A stretch of 48,924 bases of DNA, taken from assembly GCA_023663815.1 (NCBI GenBank), contig JAMPGS010000005.1, forward strand, positions 1 through 48,924. Direction: 5' to 3'. The notes beneath the pieces were generated by a model. It saw only the letters and a list, made by a program, of their open reading frames with translations. It had not been told where the DNA came from and did no database searches. Source of the DNA: Clostridium sp. (GTDB lineage Bacteria > Bacillota > Clostridia > Lachnospirales > Lachnospiraceae). Positions 26,535 to 34,850 of the stretch are shown in pieces (within the stretch, counting starts at the first letter, position 1; each line of letters opens with the position of its first letter). A program made the position numbers and the translations under genes.

Positions 26535-29500
26535 ATGAAAAAAAACGGAAGAATTTTAGCGTTTATGCTCAGCATGGTTATTTTTCTGCAGGCAGGGCAG
26601 GGCGCATGGGCGGCCGATGTAAAGGACGCCGCGTCCACAGGCGGAAAAAAGATGGAGGCGTCGGAAAGCGGCGAAAAGGAGCTTGAAAAAGAGGAAGCTT
26701 TTGACGGGGAAAAATCTGCGGCTGAGGAAGAAGAAAACGTCGGTGAAAAAGAAGATATCGGCGGGAAAGAAAACGCCGACGGAAAAGAAAATGTCGGCGG
26801 GAAAGAAAACGCCAGCGGGGAAGAAAATAACGATGAGAAAGAAAATGACGACGGGGAAGAAGCGGAATCCGATGAAGATTTTGAGATGGACCCGGAGCTT
26901 TTGGAATATATAAAGGAAGCGCAAAGCGAGCTGACGCAGCTTATCAAAGAAGAGACGGTGATGGCGCTGGTTTATCTCTGCAATAATTATGAGGTGAAGA
27001 AGTCGCCGGGTTTTGAAAAAGAAACCGTGACGAGCCTTCCTTCGGGAGCCATGGTTTTGGTGAAGGGCGCGGAGGTGGACGAGGAGTTTAATATTTGGTA
27101 TCGGGTGTCCTTTGAAAAAGGCGGGGCTTCCTTTAGCGGCTATATACTGAGGGAATATCTGGCGTATTCCAACGAGCGGTTTATCGAGTGGGAAAATATG
27201 TATTTCCCGCAGATTGCCATGTTTGCCGCCGTGGGAGGCTATCCTGATGTGGAGCAGTTCCCGGCGTCCTATCAGGACAAGCTGGCCCGCTTAAAACAGG
27301 CCCACCCCAATTGGACGTTTGTCAGGCAGAACACAAATCTTGATTGGCAGAAGGTAGTCAGCGCGGAATGTTCCATAGACAGGAGTTTGATTAATGAAAG
27401 CTTTGGGGAAGCTTACCGCAGGGAAAAACACAGTCCCGGCTGGTATTATGCCACCGAGCAGGCGGTTGCCTATTACTTGGACCCCAGAAATTTCCTTGAC
27501 GAGTCGAGAATTTTTCAGTTTGAGCAGTTGACCTACAACTCTTCCTATCACACGAAAGCGGCGGTTCAAAATATTTTGAGAAATACTTTTATGAAGGGGG
27601 AAGTGCCGGGAGCAGGCATGACTTATGCGGAGGCTTTTTTTCAGATTGGCGTTTCACTGAAGGTAAGTCCTTTCCATTTGGCCTGCCGGGTATATCAGGA
27701 GCAGGGAAAGGGAACTTCCGCTTTGATTTCCGGCAATTATACGGAGGTGCCGGAGTATAAGGGATATTACAATTATTACAATATCAGCGCTTCCGGAAAG
27801 ACAACAAAAGAAATAGTGGAAGCCGGACTGGCGAAAGCCGTCAAGGAAGGATGGAACACCCCTTATGCTTCCTTAAAGGGCGGTGCAGGAATTATAAGTA
27901 AAAATTATATTTTGCGGGGACAGGATACGCTGTATCTGCAAAAGTTTGACGTGGATGGAAGCGACGGAACTTTGTACACGCATCAGTATATGCAGAATAT
28001 TACGGCTCCTTACACGGAATCCTCCATGGTGAAAAAGGCTTACGTGGAAACCGGTTCTTTGGACAATCCCTTTGTGTTTAAAATTCCGGTTTACAATAAT
28101 ATGCCCTCCGCGGCCTGCCCGGTGCCAAGCCAAAGCGCATCAAAGCCCACGGCGACGCCAACCGCTAAGCCAACTGCAACGCCGACAGCTAAAGCAACTG
28201 CAACACCGACAGCTAAGCCCACGGCAACGCCTACAGTTAAACCGACTGCAACGCCAACAATGAAGCCAACCGCTAAGCCAACCGTTATGCCAACGGCTAA
28301 GCCAACCGCAATGCCAACGGCTATGCCCACGGTCAAACCTACGGTGGCTCCAACGGTTAAGCCAACGGCTATGCCAACCGCAACGCCGACAGTGAAACCA
28401 GCCGCAGCGTCAACATCAAAACCTGCGGCGACACCAACGTCAAACCCTACGGCTAAGCCTACAGAGAAACCGACAAGCGTGTCAACTTCCCAACCGTCGG
28501 TTAAACCCACAGCAATACCGACAGGAAAACCTACAGAAAAGCCGACAAATGTGCCAGCTGCAACACCGACAGCGAAGGCAACGCCCAAGCCTGCCGCAAC
28601 GCCAACAGTTAAGCCTGCCGCTATGCCAACGACTAAGCCAACGGCTATGCCAACAGCTATGCCGACGGCAATGCCAACAGGTATACCCGCGGCTACACCT
28701 ACCGCAACGCCGAACGACATTCCCGGCGCAGCGCCTACCCAGACACCGGCGGCAGAAACACATTCCACAGCGAAACCAGCAAAGCCGGACGCCAAGGCAA
28801 CCTCCAAACCGGCGCAGGTCTCTGAACAAAAGTCCGATTCCGGGTCGGAGGAAAACGGCAATGAAGGAGCGGATGCAGGCAGCGAACAACAGCAGTCCGC
28901 TGTGACTGCGGCTCCGGCAGCCGCCACGGCGAAAGTCGATGCTGAGACCAATGTCAATGCTGAGGCCAATATCAATGCCGATGCAGCCTCTGGGATGAAC
29001 GCCGGTGAAAATACCGCTGCCTCGGTGAGCGTGACGGAAAACACCAGTTCTTCCGGAATTACGGTGGCGGCCTCTACGCCAAAGCCCTACACAGCTTCCG
29101 AGGATAAAGGCGTCGTCACTATGGATATAAGCAAGGTAGGTATGCTCTATGCGGAGACCTTAAAGCAGATTAGCGGGCAAGAAATGGAGGTTGTGCTTGA
29201 GGTAAGCGACAAGGCAAGCTGGACAATCGACGGAAAGACCATCGATATGGACGAATTTACAGATATTGATTTGAACGTCACCTTGGGCAGCAGCGGGATA
29301 CCGAAGGACAGGCTGAAAATGCTGATTGAAAACGAACAGTACATAGAGATGTCCCTAGCCCATGACGGCGGGTTCGGCTTTACGGCAAAGCTTTCCGTGA
29401 AATTGGAAAATGCGCGGGCCGGTCAATATGCAAACCTGTTTTATTATAATGAAGAAGCGGATAGCTTTGAGTTTATGTGCGCCCCTGAAATCGGCAGCTC

Positions 29501-29765
29501 CGGGGTGGCGGGCTTTGAATTTAAACATGCTTCGGATTATGTAATTATCATCAGCGACAGCACGAAGGAAAATCTTCTTGCGGAGAAAGCGGAAGAATTT
29601 GCGGAGGCAAAGGCGAAAGAAGCGGAGAGCATGGCTCAGGCAAAAGAGGAGCTTCCGGCGAAGGAGCCGGGAAAAGCGGCGGGAATCATAGCGCTTATCC
29701 TGCTTGCCAGCGCGGCTTTGGGAATAGGCGTTTACCTGATAGCAAGACGAAAAGACGAAGATTGA
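26535..29765 (+). CDS. Surface beta-N-acetylglucosaminidase with Pro-Thr repeat and C-terminal anchor
   Basis: A 1076-residue secreted protein. Residues 1-27 form a signal peptide (LSMVIFLQAGQGAWA). Residues 30-115 are low-complexity Glu/Lys/Gly/Asn repeats (GGKEN, DGKEN). An SH3-like domain follows (about 130-215), then a glucosaminidase domain (about 250-520) with RSLINESFGEAYRREKHSPGW-like and YHTKAAVQNILRN segments. Residues 535-760 are an extended Thr-Pro tract of (A/K)PTxxPT steps, followed by an Ala/Asn/Glu-rich stretch and a distinct C-terminal domain (850-1005). A final membrane helix (about 1047-1070) ends in ARRKDED. It probably cuts septal peptidoglycan while tethered, with the tract spanning the wall. 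Catalytic residues cannot be fixed from one sequence. Confidence 0.85.
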   Translation: MKKNGRILAFMLSMVIFLQAGQGAWAADVKDAASTGGKKMEASESGEKELEKEEAFDGEKSAAEEEENVGEKEDIGGKENADGKENVGGKENASGEENNDEKENDDGEEAESDEDFEMDPELLEYIKEAQSELTQLIKEETVMALVYLCNNYEVKKSPGFEKETVTSLPSGAMVLVKGAEVDEEFNIWYRVSFEKGGASFSGYILREYLAYSNERFIEWENMYFPQIAMFAAVGGYPDVEQFPASYQDKLARLKQAHPNWTFVRQNTNLDWQKVVSAECSIDRSLINESFGEAYRREKHSPGWYYATEQAVAYYLDPRNFLDESRIFQFEQLTYNSSYHTKAAVQNILRNTFMKGEVPGAGMTYAEAFFQIGVSLKVSPFHLACRVYQEQGKGTSALISGNYTEVPEYKGYYNYYNISASGKTTKEIVEAGLAKAVKEGWNTPYASLKGGAGIISKNYILRGQDTLYLQKFDVDGSDGTLYTHQYMQNITAPYTESSMVKKAYVETGSLDNPFVFKIPVYNNMPSAACPVPSQSASKPTATPTAKPTATPTAKATATPTAKPTATPTVKPTATPTMKPTAKPTVMPTAKPTAMPTAMPTVKPTVAPTVKPTAMPTATPTVKPAAASTSKPAATPTSNPTAKPTEKPTSVSTSQPSVKPTAIPTGKPTEKPTNVPAATPTAKATPKPAATPTVKPAAMPTTKPTAMPTAMPTAMPTGIPAATPTATPNDIPGAAPTQTPAAETHSTAKPAKPDAKATSKPAQVSEQKSDSGSEENGNEGADAGSEQQQSAVTAAPAAATAKVDAETNVNAEANINADAASGMNAGENTAASVSVTENTSSSGITVAASTPKPYTASEDKGVVTMDISKVGMLYAETLKQISGQEMEVVLEVSDKASWTIDGKTIDMDEFTDIDLNVTLGSSGIPKDRLKMLIENEQYIEMSLAHDGGFGFTAKLSVKLENARAGQYANLFYYNEEADSFEFMCAPEIGSSGVAGFEFKHASDYVIIISDSTKENLLAEKAEEFAEAKAKEAESMAQAKEELPAKEPGKAAGIIALILLASAALGIGVYLIARRKDED
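28142..28790 (+). repeat. Coding Pro-Thr minisatellite
   Basis: Repeated 12- and 24-bp steps such as CCAACGGCTATGCCAAC and AAGCCAACGGC encode the Thr-Pro tract of the glucosaminidase. The third codon positions vary, so the tract is old and has drifted but stays in frame. Confidence 0.9.
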
Positions 29766-29785
29766 TGAAAGCAATAAGATTTTTT

Positions 29786-29817
29786 AGAGAGCGTCGGAAA
29801 ATTTTGACGCTCTCTTC
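29786..29817 (+). terminator. Terminator of the glucosaminidase gene
   Basis: AGAGAGCGTC (29786-29795) pairs perfectly with GACGCTCTCT (29806-29815) around GGAAAATTTT; TTCT follows. Confidence 0.8.
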
Positions 29818-29855
29818 TGGATATGTAAACAGGAAATGGCCTGTAGTAGTTAGTC

Positions 29856-29960
29856 GAAGCCGGTCGGCGCCGTTTTAGCGCCGGCGGCTTCATTTTAGTT
29901 CAATAAGCCGTCCTATAAAGCGGCGGCTTATGATTGAAAACGGCTCGTCTCTTGAGTCGT
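29856..29960. repeat. Run of three hairpins in the gap before the PPOX-GNAT gene
   Basis: First hairpin 29856-29891 (GAAGCCG...CGGCTTC with inner GGCGC/GCGCC). Second 29903-29931 (ATAAGCCG/CGGCTTAT). Third about 29939-29961 (AAACGGCTC/GAGTCGTTT with one G-U). They share the GCCG/CGGC core. No T-tract follows the second or third. Confidence 0.6.
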
Positions 29961-29988
29961 TTGTGATAATTATAATATACTATATAAT
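29961..29988 (+). promoter_or_regulatory. Candidate promoter of the PPOX-GNAT gene
   Basis: TTGTGA (29961-29966), 16-bp spacer and TATAAT (29983-29988), about 90 bp upstream of the ATG. Confidence 0.5.
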
Positions 29989-30080
29989 TGTGTCTAAATT
30001 GTTGCCGAAAAAGAAATAAAATCTTAAAATATATTAAGGTTTTGGAATGAAAATCGGATGCATTAAGGAGACGGATAAAA

Positions 30081-31097
30081 ATGAGAAGAACCGATAGGGA
30101 AATCAAGGAGTTTGAAGAAATTGTAAAGGTGATGGAAAGGTGCGAAATATGCAGGCTGGCGTTTCATGACGACAGTTATCCCTATATTCTTCCCCTGAAT
30201 TTTGGGATGCAGGTTGAGGAGGGAAAAATCGTGCTGTATTTTCACGGGGCAAGGGAGGGGAAAAAGTATCAGCTTATGGCGGCTGACAACAGAGTATCCT
30301 TTGAGATGGACTGCTCCACAAAGCTGGCGGCTATTTTGGAGAACGGAAATTGTACTATGGAGTATGAAAGCGTGATTGGACAGGGAATTGTGGAGATTTT
30401 ACCCAACGATAGGAAGGAGGAAGCGCTGGATATTTTAATGCGCCATTACCGCAAGGAGGATTTTCCCTACAACAAGGCGGTGATTCCGGCAACCACGGTG
30501 TTTAAGCTGACAGTGGAGGCCTGCACGGGAAAAAGGCGCAAGGTTGGAAAAAAGAGTAAAAAGAACGGTATCAGTCTTGTAAAGCCGACAATGGATTATG
30601 CCGAAGATATCATGAGCTTCCGGCAGGAATTTCTTGACTTTAACCCGGAAGAAAATATGGGAGGCACGGGGAATCTTAGGAACTGCGCCTGCGCGGCGGA
30701 CTGGATAAGGGAGACGGATAATCTGCGGCGGCGGGAGACGTGCCCGACGGGGCTGGTGGACTCCGATATTTATTTAGGCGTTCGGGAATCCGACAATAAA
30801 ATTGTGGGAGTAATCGAGCTGCGGCATCACATTAACCACCCGGTTTTAAGCCTGTGGGGCGGACAGATTGGCTATTGTATAAGGCCGGGTGAGAGGCGGA
30901 AAGGCTACGCAAGGGCGATGCTGGAACAGGTTTTGGAAAGGTGCAGAGCGGAGGGGCAGGATAAAGTTTTGATTACCTGCGACGAGGGGAATCTTGCCAG
31001 CGAGAAAACCATTCTTGCCTGCGGGGGCCGGTATCAGCAGACGGTGTGGGCGGAGGAGCTTTCGGCCAATATGAAGCGGTTTTGGGTTTATTTGTAG
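30081..31097 (+). CDS. Pyridoxamine 5'-phosphate oxidase-like (NimA type) and GNAT acetyltransferase fusion
   Basis: A 338-residue two-domain protein. Residues 1-150 match the flavin-binding split-barrel of NimA-type PPOX proteins (CEICRLAFHDDSYPYILPLNF, then YFHGAREGKKYQLM), cited as positions 21-41 and 53-66. After a basic linker (GKRRKVGKKSKK), residues 170-338 are a GNAT acetyltransferase with the acetyl-CoA loop IRPGERRKGYARAML and the C-terminal ACGG turn. Single NimA proteins reduce nitroimidazoles or bind flavin or heme; GNAT domains acetylate amines. The substrate of the fusion is unknown. AAGGAG lies upstream of the ATG. Confidence 0.85.
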   Translation: MRRTDREIKEFEEIVKVMERCEICRLAFHDDSYPYILPLNFGMQVEEGKIVLYFHGAREGKKYQLMAADNRVSFEMDCSTKLAAILENGNCTMEYESVIGQGIVEILPNDRKEEALDILMRHYRKEDFPYNKAVIPATTVFKLTVEACTGKRRKVGKKSKKNGISLVKPTMDYAEDIMSFRQEFLDFNPEENMGGTGNLRNCACAADWIRETDNLRRRETCPTGLVDSDIYLGVRESDNKIVGVIELRHHINHPVLSLWGGQIGYCIRPGERRKGYARAMLEQVLERCRAEGQDKVLITCDEGNLASEKTILACGGRYQQTVWAEELSANMKRFWVYL

Positions 31098-31196
31098 ATT
31101 GCGCGGGTTTGTTCGGATTGCACGTGAGTTTGTTTAGATTGTATTTGTCTGGATTGTATGTGAATTTGTTTGTCTAAATTGCATGTGGTTTGTCTG
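31097..31196. repeat. Degenerate GATTG repeat downstream of the PPOX-GNAT gene
   Basis: Five units of 15-25 bp begin with GATTG or AATTG at 31097, 31116, 31137, 31152 and 31177 and end with TTTGTYTR. The first unit overlaps the TAG stop region by one base. The unit length is irregular. Confidence 0.7.
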
Positions 31197-31215
31197 CTTG
31201 TTTGAATTATGTTCG

Positions 31216-31244
31216 TTGAAAAGAAAAAATGAATGTGATATGCT
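31216..31244 (+). promoter_or_regulatory. Candidate promoter of the GH3 gene
   Basis: TTGAAA (31216-31221), 17-bp spacer and TATGCT (31239-31244), with AGAAAGGA upstream of the ATG at 31277. Confidence 0.55.
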
Positions 31245-31276
31245 CATATTAAATTTAAACGAGAAAGGATAAGAGT

Positions 31277-33502
31277 ATGGAGAAGGAAAAATTAAAAGCG
31301 TTACTGGACGATATGTCCCTGCAGGAAAAGGTGGACCAGATGCTGCAGATTATGGGGGTATTTTATCAGGAGGACGAGGAGGGAATTCTCACCGGCCCGG
31401 CAAGAAATATGGGGGTAACTAAAGAGGATATACAGATGGCCGGTTCCATTTTGGGCACCTACGGCGCGGAAAAATTGATGAAGATTCAGAAGGATTACAT
31501 GGAAAAGCAGCCTCACCATATTCCCATGCTGTTTATGATGGACGTGATTCATGGAATGAAAACCATTTTCCCTATGCCGCTTGCCCAAGGGGCCACCTTT
31601 GAGCCGGAGCTGTCGGGGAAATGCGCGGCGGCGGCAGCAAAGGAAGCGGCGGTCAGCGGCTTGCATGTGACTTTTTCGCCCATGGTGGACTTGGTGCGCG
31701 ACGCCAGATGGGGGCGTGTGATGGAATCCACCGGCGAGGACCCTTACTTAAACGGCAGGTTTGCCGAGGCGCAGGTGAAGGGTTTTCAGGGGGAGGCCAT
31801 GAGCCAGCCTTATAAGGTGTGCGCCTGTATAAAGCATTTTGCCGCTTACGGCGGGGCGCAGGCCGGACGGGACTACAATACGGTGGAGCTCTGCGAACAT
31901 ACGCTGCGCGATTTTTATCTGCTCCCCTACAAGGCGGGAGTAGAAGCCGGCGCGGGAATGGTAATGACTTCCTTCAATACTGTAAACGGAATTCCGGCTA
32001 GTACTAACAAATGGCTGATGAGGGACATTCTTCGGAAGGAAATGGGCTTTGACGGCGTGCTGATTTCCGATTTTTCCGCCATTTTGGAGACGATTGCCCA
32101 CGGATACAGCGCGGACGAGGCGGATGCGGCAAAAAAAGCCTTGGAAGCCGGAGTGGATATCGATATGATGACAAGCGTTTATTCCGCCCACTTGAAAAAG
32201 CTTATTGAGGACGGGGAAGTGGACGAGGCCCTTCTTGACGAGGGCGTTATGAGAATTCTGGAGCTGAAAAATAAACTTGGGCTGTTTGAAAATCCCTATA
32301 AGGACGCAAGCCCGGAGGAGGAGAAAACCGTAATTTTGTGCAAGGAGCATAGAGAGCTGGCAAGGCAGGCGGCGGGCAAATCCTTTGTTCTTCTGAAAAA
32401 CGAGGGGCTTCTTCCGGTAGATTTGAGCAAGAAGATTGCTTTTATAGGCCCTTATACCAACAATAAAGAGATTATCAGCAGTTGGGCAATCACCGGCGAG
32501 GCGGCCCACAGCGTTACCATCGAGGAAGCGGCAAGAGAGGTATTTGACAATAATAGGACAACCTACCATCCCGGCTCCTATGTCCTTGGCGAAGGCGGAT
32601 TGACTGATTTGGTCGGTTTCGGCAATGCAAGACCGGCGGATGCATCAAAAGAGGGACAGGAAGAAATGCTGCGGGAAGCGGTAGAAGCCGCCAAAGAGGC
32701 CGACATAGTAATCATGCCTTTAGGCGAGCATTACCTGCAGAGCGGCGAGGCCACCAGCCGCGCCATGATTGACTTGCCGGAGGGCCAAATGGAGCTTTTG
32801 CGGGAGGTTGCCAAGGTAAATGAAAATATTGTGGTGGTGCTCTTTAACGGCAGGCCCTTGGATTTGCGCGAGGTAAGCAGCCTAGCCAAGTCGGTATTAG
32901 ACGTATGGTTTCCGGGCACAGAAGGCGGACATGCCATCATTGATGCACTGACCGGAAAAGTCAATCCTTCGGGCAAGCTGCCTATGAGTTTTCCTTGGTG
33001 TGTGGGACAGGAGCCGGTACATTATAATGCCTATTCGACAGGGCGTCCGGTTGAATTGGCAATTAACGGAAAAGAAAGGTTCCGCTCAAGATATATCGAT
33101 ATTCCCAACGAGCCGCTGTATTCCTTCGGCTACGGCTTAAGCTACACAAAATTTGAGATTTCCCCGGTAAAGCTTGACAGGGAGGTTATGACGCCGGGAA
33201 CGGCTGTGACCGCAGCCGTGACGGTTAAAAATACAGGCGACAAAGCCGGGACCGAGGTGGTTCAGCTTTATCTTCAGGACGTTGCCGCCAGCGTGGTAAG
33301 GCCGGTGAAGGAGCTGAAAGGCTTTGTGAAAGCGGAGCTTGCGCCGGGACAGGAGAAGGAAGTTTCCTTTACAATCGACGAGCCCATGCTCCGATTCCTG
33401 CGCGCGGACGGCACGATGGGAAGCGAAGCGGGCGAGTTCCGGGTATACGTGGGAAATTGCAGCAGGACGGAAAATCGAGCCAGCTTTAAGCTAGAGAAGT
33501 AG
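31277..33502 (+). CDS. bglX: Beta-glucosidase, glycoside hydrolase family 3 (BglX-like)
   Basis: A 741-residue GH3 enzyme without a signal peptide, hence cytoplasmic. The TIM barrel has SPMVDLVRDARWGRVMESTGEDP and KHFAAYG; the nucleophile is Asp265 in GVLISDFSAI. The alpha/beta sandwich domain follows (about 365-560) and a fibronectin III-like domain ends it (about 640-741, VKNTGDKAGTEVVQLYLQD). It releases terminal beta-D-glucose (or related sugars) from short glucosides; substrate range is not readable from sequence. It stands as a single gene with its own promoter, next to but outside the GH2 locus. Confidence 0.93.
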   Translation: MEKEKLKALLDDMSLQEKVDQMLQIMGVFYQEDEEGILTGPARNMGVTKEDIQMAGSILGTYGAEKLMKIQKDYMEKQPHHIPMLFMMDVIHGMKTIFPMPLAQGATFEPELSGKCAAAAAKEAAVSGLHVTFSPMVDLVRDARWGRVMESTGEDPYLNGRFAEAQVKGFQGEAMSQPYKVCACIKHFAAYGGAQAGRDYNTVELCEHTLRDFYLLPYKAGVEAGAGMVMTSFNTVNGIPASTNKWLMRDILRKEMGFDGVLISDFSAILETIAHGYSADEADAAKKALEAGVDIDMMTSVYSAHLKKLIEDGEVDEALLDEGVMRILELKNKLGLFENPYKDASPEEEKTVILCKEHRELARQAAGKSFVLLKNEGLLPVDLSKKIAFIGPYTNNKEIISSWAITGEAAHSVTIEEAAREVFDNNRTTYHPGSYVLGEGGLTDLVGFGNARPADASKEGQEEMLREAVEAAKEADIVIMPLGEHYLQSGEATSRAMIDLPEGQMELLREVAKVNENIVVVLFNGRPLDLREVSSLAKSVLDVWFPGTEGGHAIIDALTGKVNPSGKLPMSFPWCVGQEPVHYNAYSTGRPVELAINGKERFRSRYIDIPNEPLYSFGYGLSYTKFEISPVKLDREVMTPGTAVTAAVTVKNTGDKAGTEVVQLYLQDVAASVVRPVKELKGFVKAELAPGQEKEVSFTIDEPMLRFLRADGTMGSEAGEFRVYVGNCSRTENRASFKLEK

Positions 33503-33525
33503 AGAGCGCGGACAAAGCGCAAAGC

Positions 33526-33725
33526 AGCAAGCAGAAGAGCCAAGAAGCAGGCAAGCGAGCCAGCAAGAGGCAAAATGCCAAGAAGTGGCAAGTCAGTTAG
33601 CAAGAGGCAGAAGAGCCAAGAAGCAGAAAAAGCAGAACTCAAGAGGCAGAAGAGCCAAGAAGCGGCAAGTCAGCAAGAGGCAAAAGGCCAAGAAGCGGCA
33701 AGTCGGAGGCCAAGAGACGGACAAG
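33526..33725. repeat. T-poor degenerate 35-bp tandem repeat after bglX
   Basis: About five units share CAAGAGGCARAAGRGCCAAG followed by AAGCGGCAAGTC, with lengths of 32-41 bp (for example about 33562, 33599 and 33675 onward). The plus strand contains almost no T from 33503 to 33785, so a transcript would be unusually unstructured. Frames on either strand here are repeat shadows. Confidence 0.82.
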
Positions 33726-33784
33726 CCAAAGAACAGACAAAACAAAGAGCATAAAGCAGACAAAGACAGACAAGTCCAAAGCAA

Positions 33785-33807
33785 CAGGCCGGGATTTTCC
33801 CGGCCTG
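33785..33807. terminator. Perfect 10-bp hairpin after the repeat
   Basis: CAGGCCGGGA (33785-33794), TTT loop, TCCCGGCCTG (33798-33807). No strong T-tract follows, so termination is likely but not certain. Confidence 0.6.
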
Positions 33808-33870
33808 AATCATATTTAAGGATTTATCAAGCAAAACGCACAAATTTTAATCTTCAAACGCGCAAGCCTT

Positions 33871-33912
33871 AATCTCTAAAATCAACCAGCATCAAATATT
33901 TTTCGAGCCGTC
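33871..33912. repeat. Partial copy of the araC 3' end, left of the DinJ-PIN module
   Basis: This 42-bp segment matches 34823-34871, which spans the 3' end of the AraC-type gene, at 36 of 42 aligned bases with one 7-bp gap (shared blocks include CTCAAAT-type and TTCGAGC-GTC). The two copies are in direct orientation and flank the toxin-antitoxin pair. Confidence 0.75.
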
Positions 33913-33939
33913 TTTATCGATTGACGGCAAGTTTTTCTG

Positions 33940-33974
33940 TTGACAAAAATATGGATAACACATACAATGGTATG
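33940..33974 (+). promoter_or_regulatory. Promoter with operator-like palindrome for the DinJ-PIN pair
   Basis: TTGACA (33940-33945), 17-bp spacer, TACAAT (33963-33968). CATAC (33961-33965) and GTATG (33970-33974) form an inverted repeat over the -10 box, the usual place for autorepression by a toxin-antitoxin complex. Confidence 0.78.
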
Positions 33975-34018
33975 AGAAAATATATAAAACATTTATTGGT
34001 AGAAAGGAGATTACGACA

Positions 34019-34327
34019 GTGGCAGAACAGGCGCTTGTACAGGTGCGTTTAGACAAAGATTTGCGGGATGAAGTGGCAAGTATTTACGCAGAAATGGGGC
34101 TTGACATACCGACCGCCATTCGGATGTTTTTTGCCCGCACAAAAATCGAAAAAGGACTTCCTTTTGCAGCTACTCTTCCAAGAACTGACGAAAAAATACT
34201 GCGGGAAAAGGGACTGCAGGCACTTGAGAATATTAGAGCCAATGCAGGGACACTCCCAGAGATGACGCTGGATGAGATTAATGCAGAGATTGCGGCGGCC
34301 CGTGCCGAGCGGAAAGCAGGCCAATAA
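34019..34327 (+). CDS. RelB/DinJ family antitoxin
   Basis: A 102-residue RelB/DinJ antitoxin. The N-terminal ribbon-helix-helix is clear: ALVQVRLDKDLRDEVASIY, then EMGLDIPTAIRMFFA, and the typical KIEKGLPF after it. The C-terminal half (EIAAARAERKAG) is a charged helix that would wrap the toxin. It starts with GTG at 34019 behind AAAGGAG, and its stop overlaps the toxin start as TAATG. DinJ normally pairs with a YafQ toxin, but the next gene encodes a PIN protein. Confidence 0.92.
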   Translation: MAEQALVQVRLDKDLRDEVASIYAEMGLDIPTAIRMFFARTKIEKGLPFAATLPRTDEKILREKGLQALENIRANAGTLPEMTLDEINAEIAAARAERKAGQ

Positions 34328-34749
34328 TGTCTGTCCTAGCAGTAATCGACACCAATGTGATTATATCGGTATTGCTCACGAGGAATAAGGCGTCAGCGAC
34401 TTATCGGGTGCTGCAGGCGGTGTTCGATGGGCGGATTACGCCGCTGTACCACCCGGAAATTCTGGCAGAGTATAAGGAAGTAGCGCACCGCCCAAAGTTT
34501 CATATTCATGAGAAAGATATTGATGTGATTCTTGAGGCCATTGAAACGTTTGGCATTGAGGTATATCCATCCTCGACCGGTGAAGTAATCCCGGACATGG
34601 ACGACCTGATATTTTATGAGGTAACGATGGAAAAGCGTGGAGATGGCGCATACCTCGTGACTGGGAATATTAAGCATTTCCCGGCTAAGAAATTTATTGT
34701 CACCCCAGCCGAGATGATGAAGATTATTGACGCTGCCAAGCTTGCGTAG
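34327..34749 (+). CDS. PIN-domain toxin, COG1569-like
   Basis: A 140-residue PIN-domain RNase. Acidic metal-binding residues are seen as Asp8 in VIDTNVI, Glu44/Glu48 in HPEILAEY and Asp92/Asp93 in IPDMDDLIFYEV, and the C-terminal strand is LVTGNIKHFPAK. It belongs to the 'putative toxin-antitoxin toxin component, PIN family' group. Such toxins cut tRNA or mRNA. It is translationally coupled to the DinJ-like gene. The active site looks complete. Confidence 0.9.
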   Translation: MSVLAVIDTNVIISVLLTRNKASATYRVLQAVFDGRITPLYHPEILAEYKEVAHRPKFHIHEKDIDVILEAIETFGIEVYPSSTGEVIPDMDDLIFYEVTMEKRGDGAYLVTGNIKHFPAKKFIVTPAEMMKIIDAAKLA

Positions 34750-34850
34750 AAAGCAGGAACGCAAAAGGGTAATTGGCGTTCCGCCCTCTCTACTTGGCTT
34801 AATTGCCATGACAGCTTGACCCAATCTCCCAAATCACCCAGCCTCAAATC

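Noticed and set aside
28091..29044. A 317-codon minus-strand frame rich in VGVAVG opposite the glucosaminidase
   Set aside because: It is the mirror of the Pro-Thr minisatellite; it has no ribosome site and its composition is forced by the repeat.
33585..33872. 95-codon plus-strand and Leu/Phe-rich minus-strand frames after bglX
   Set aside because: They are by-products of the T-poor tandem repeat.
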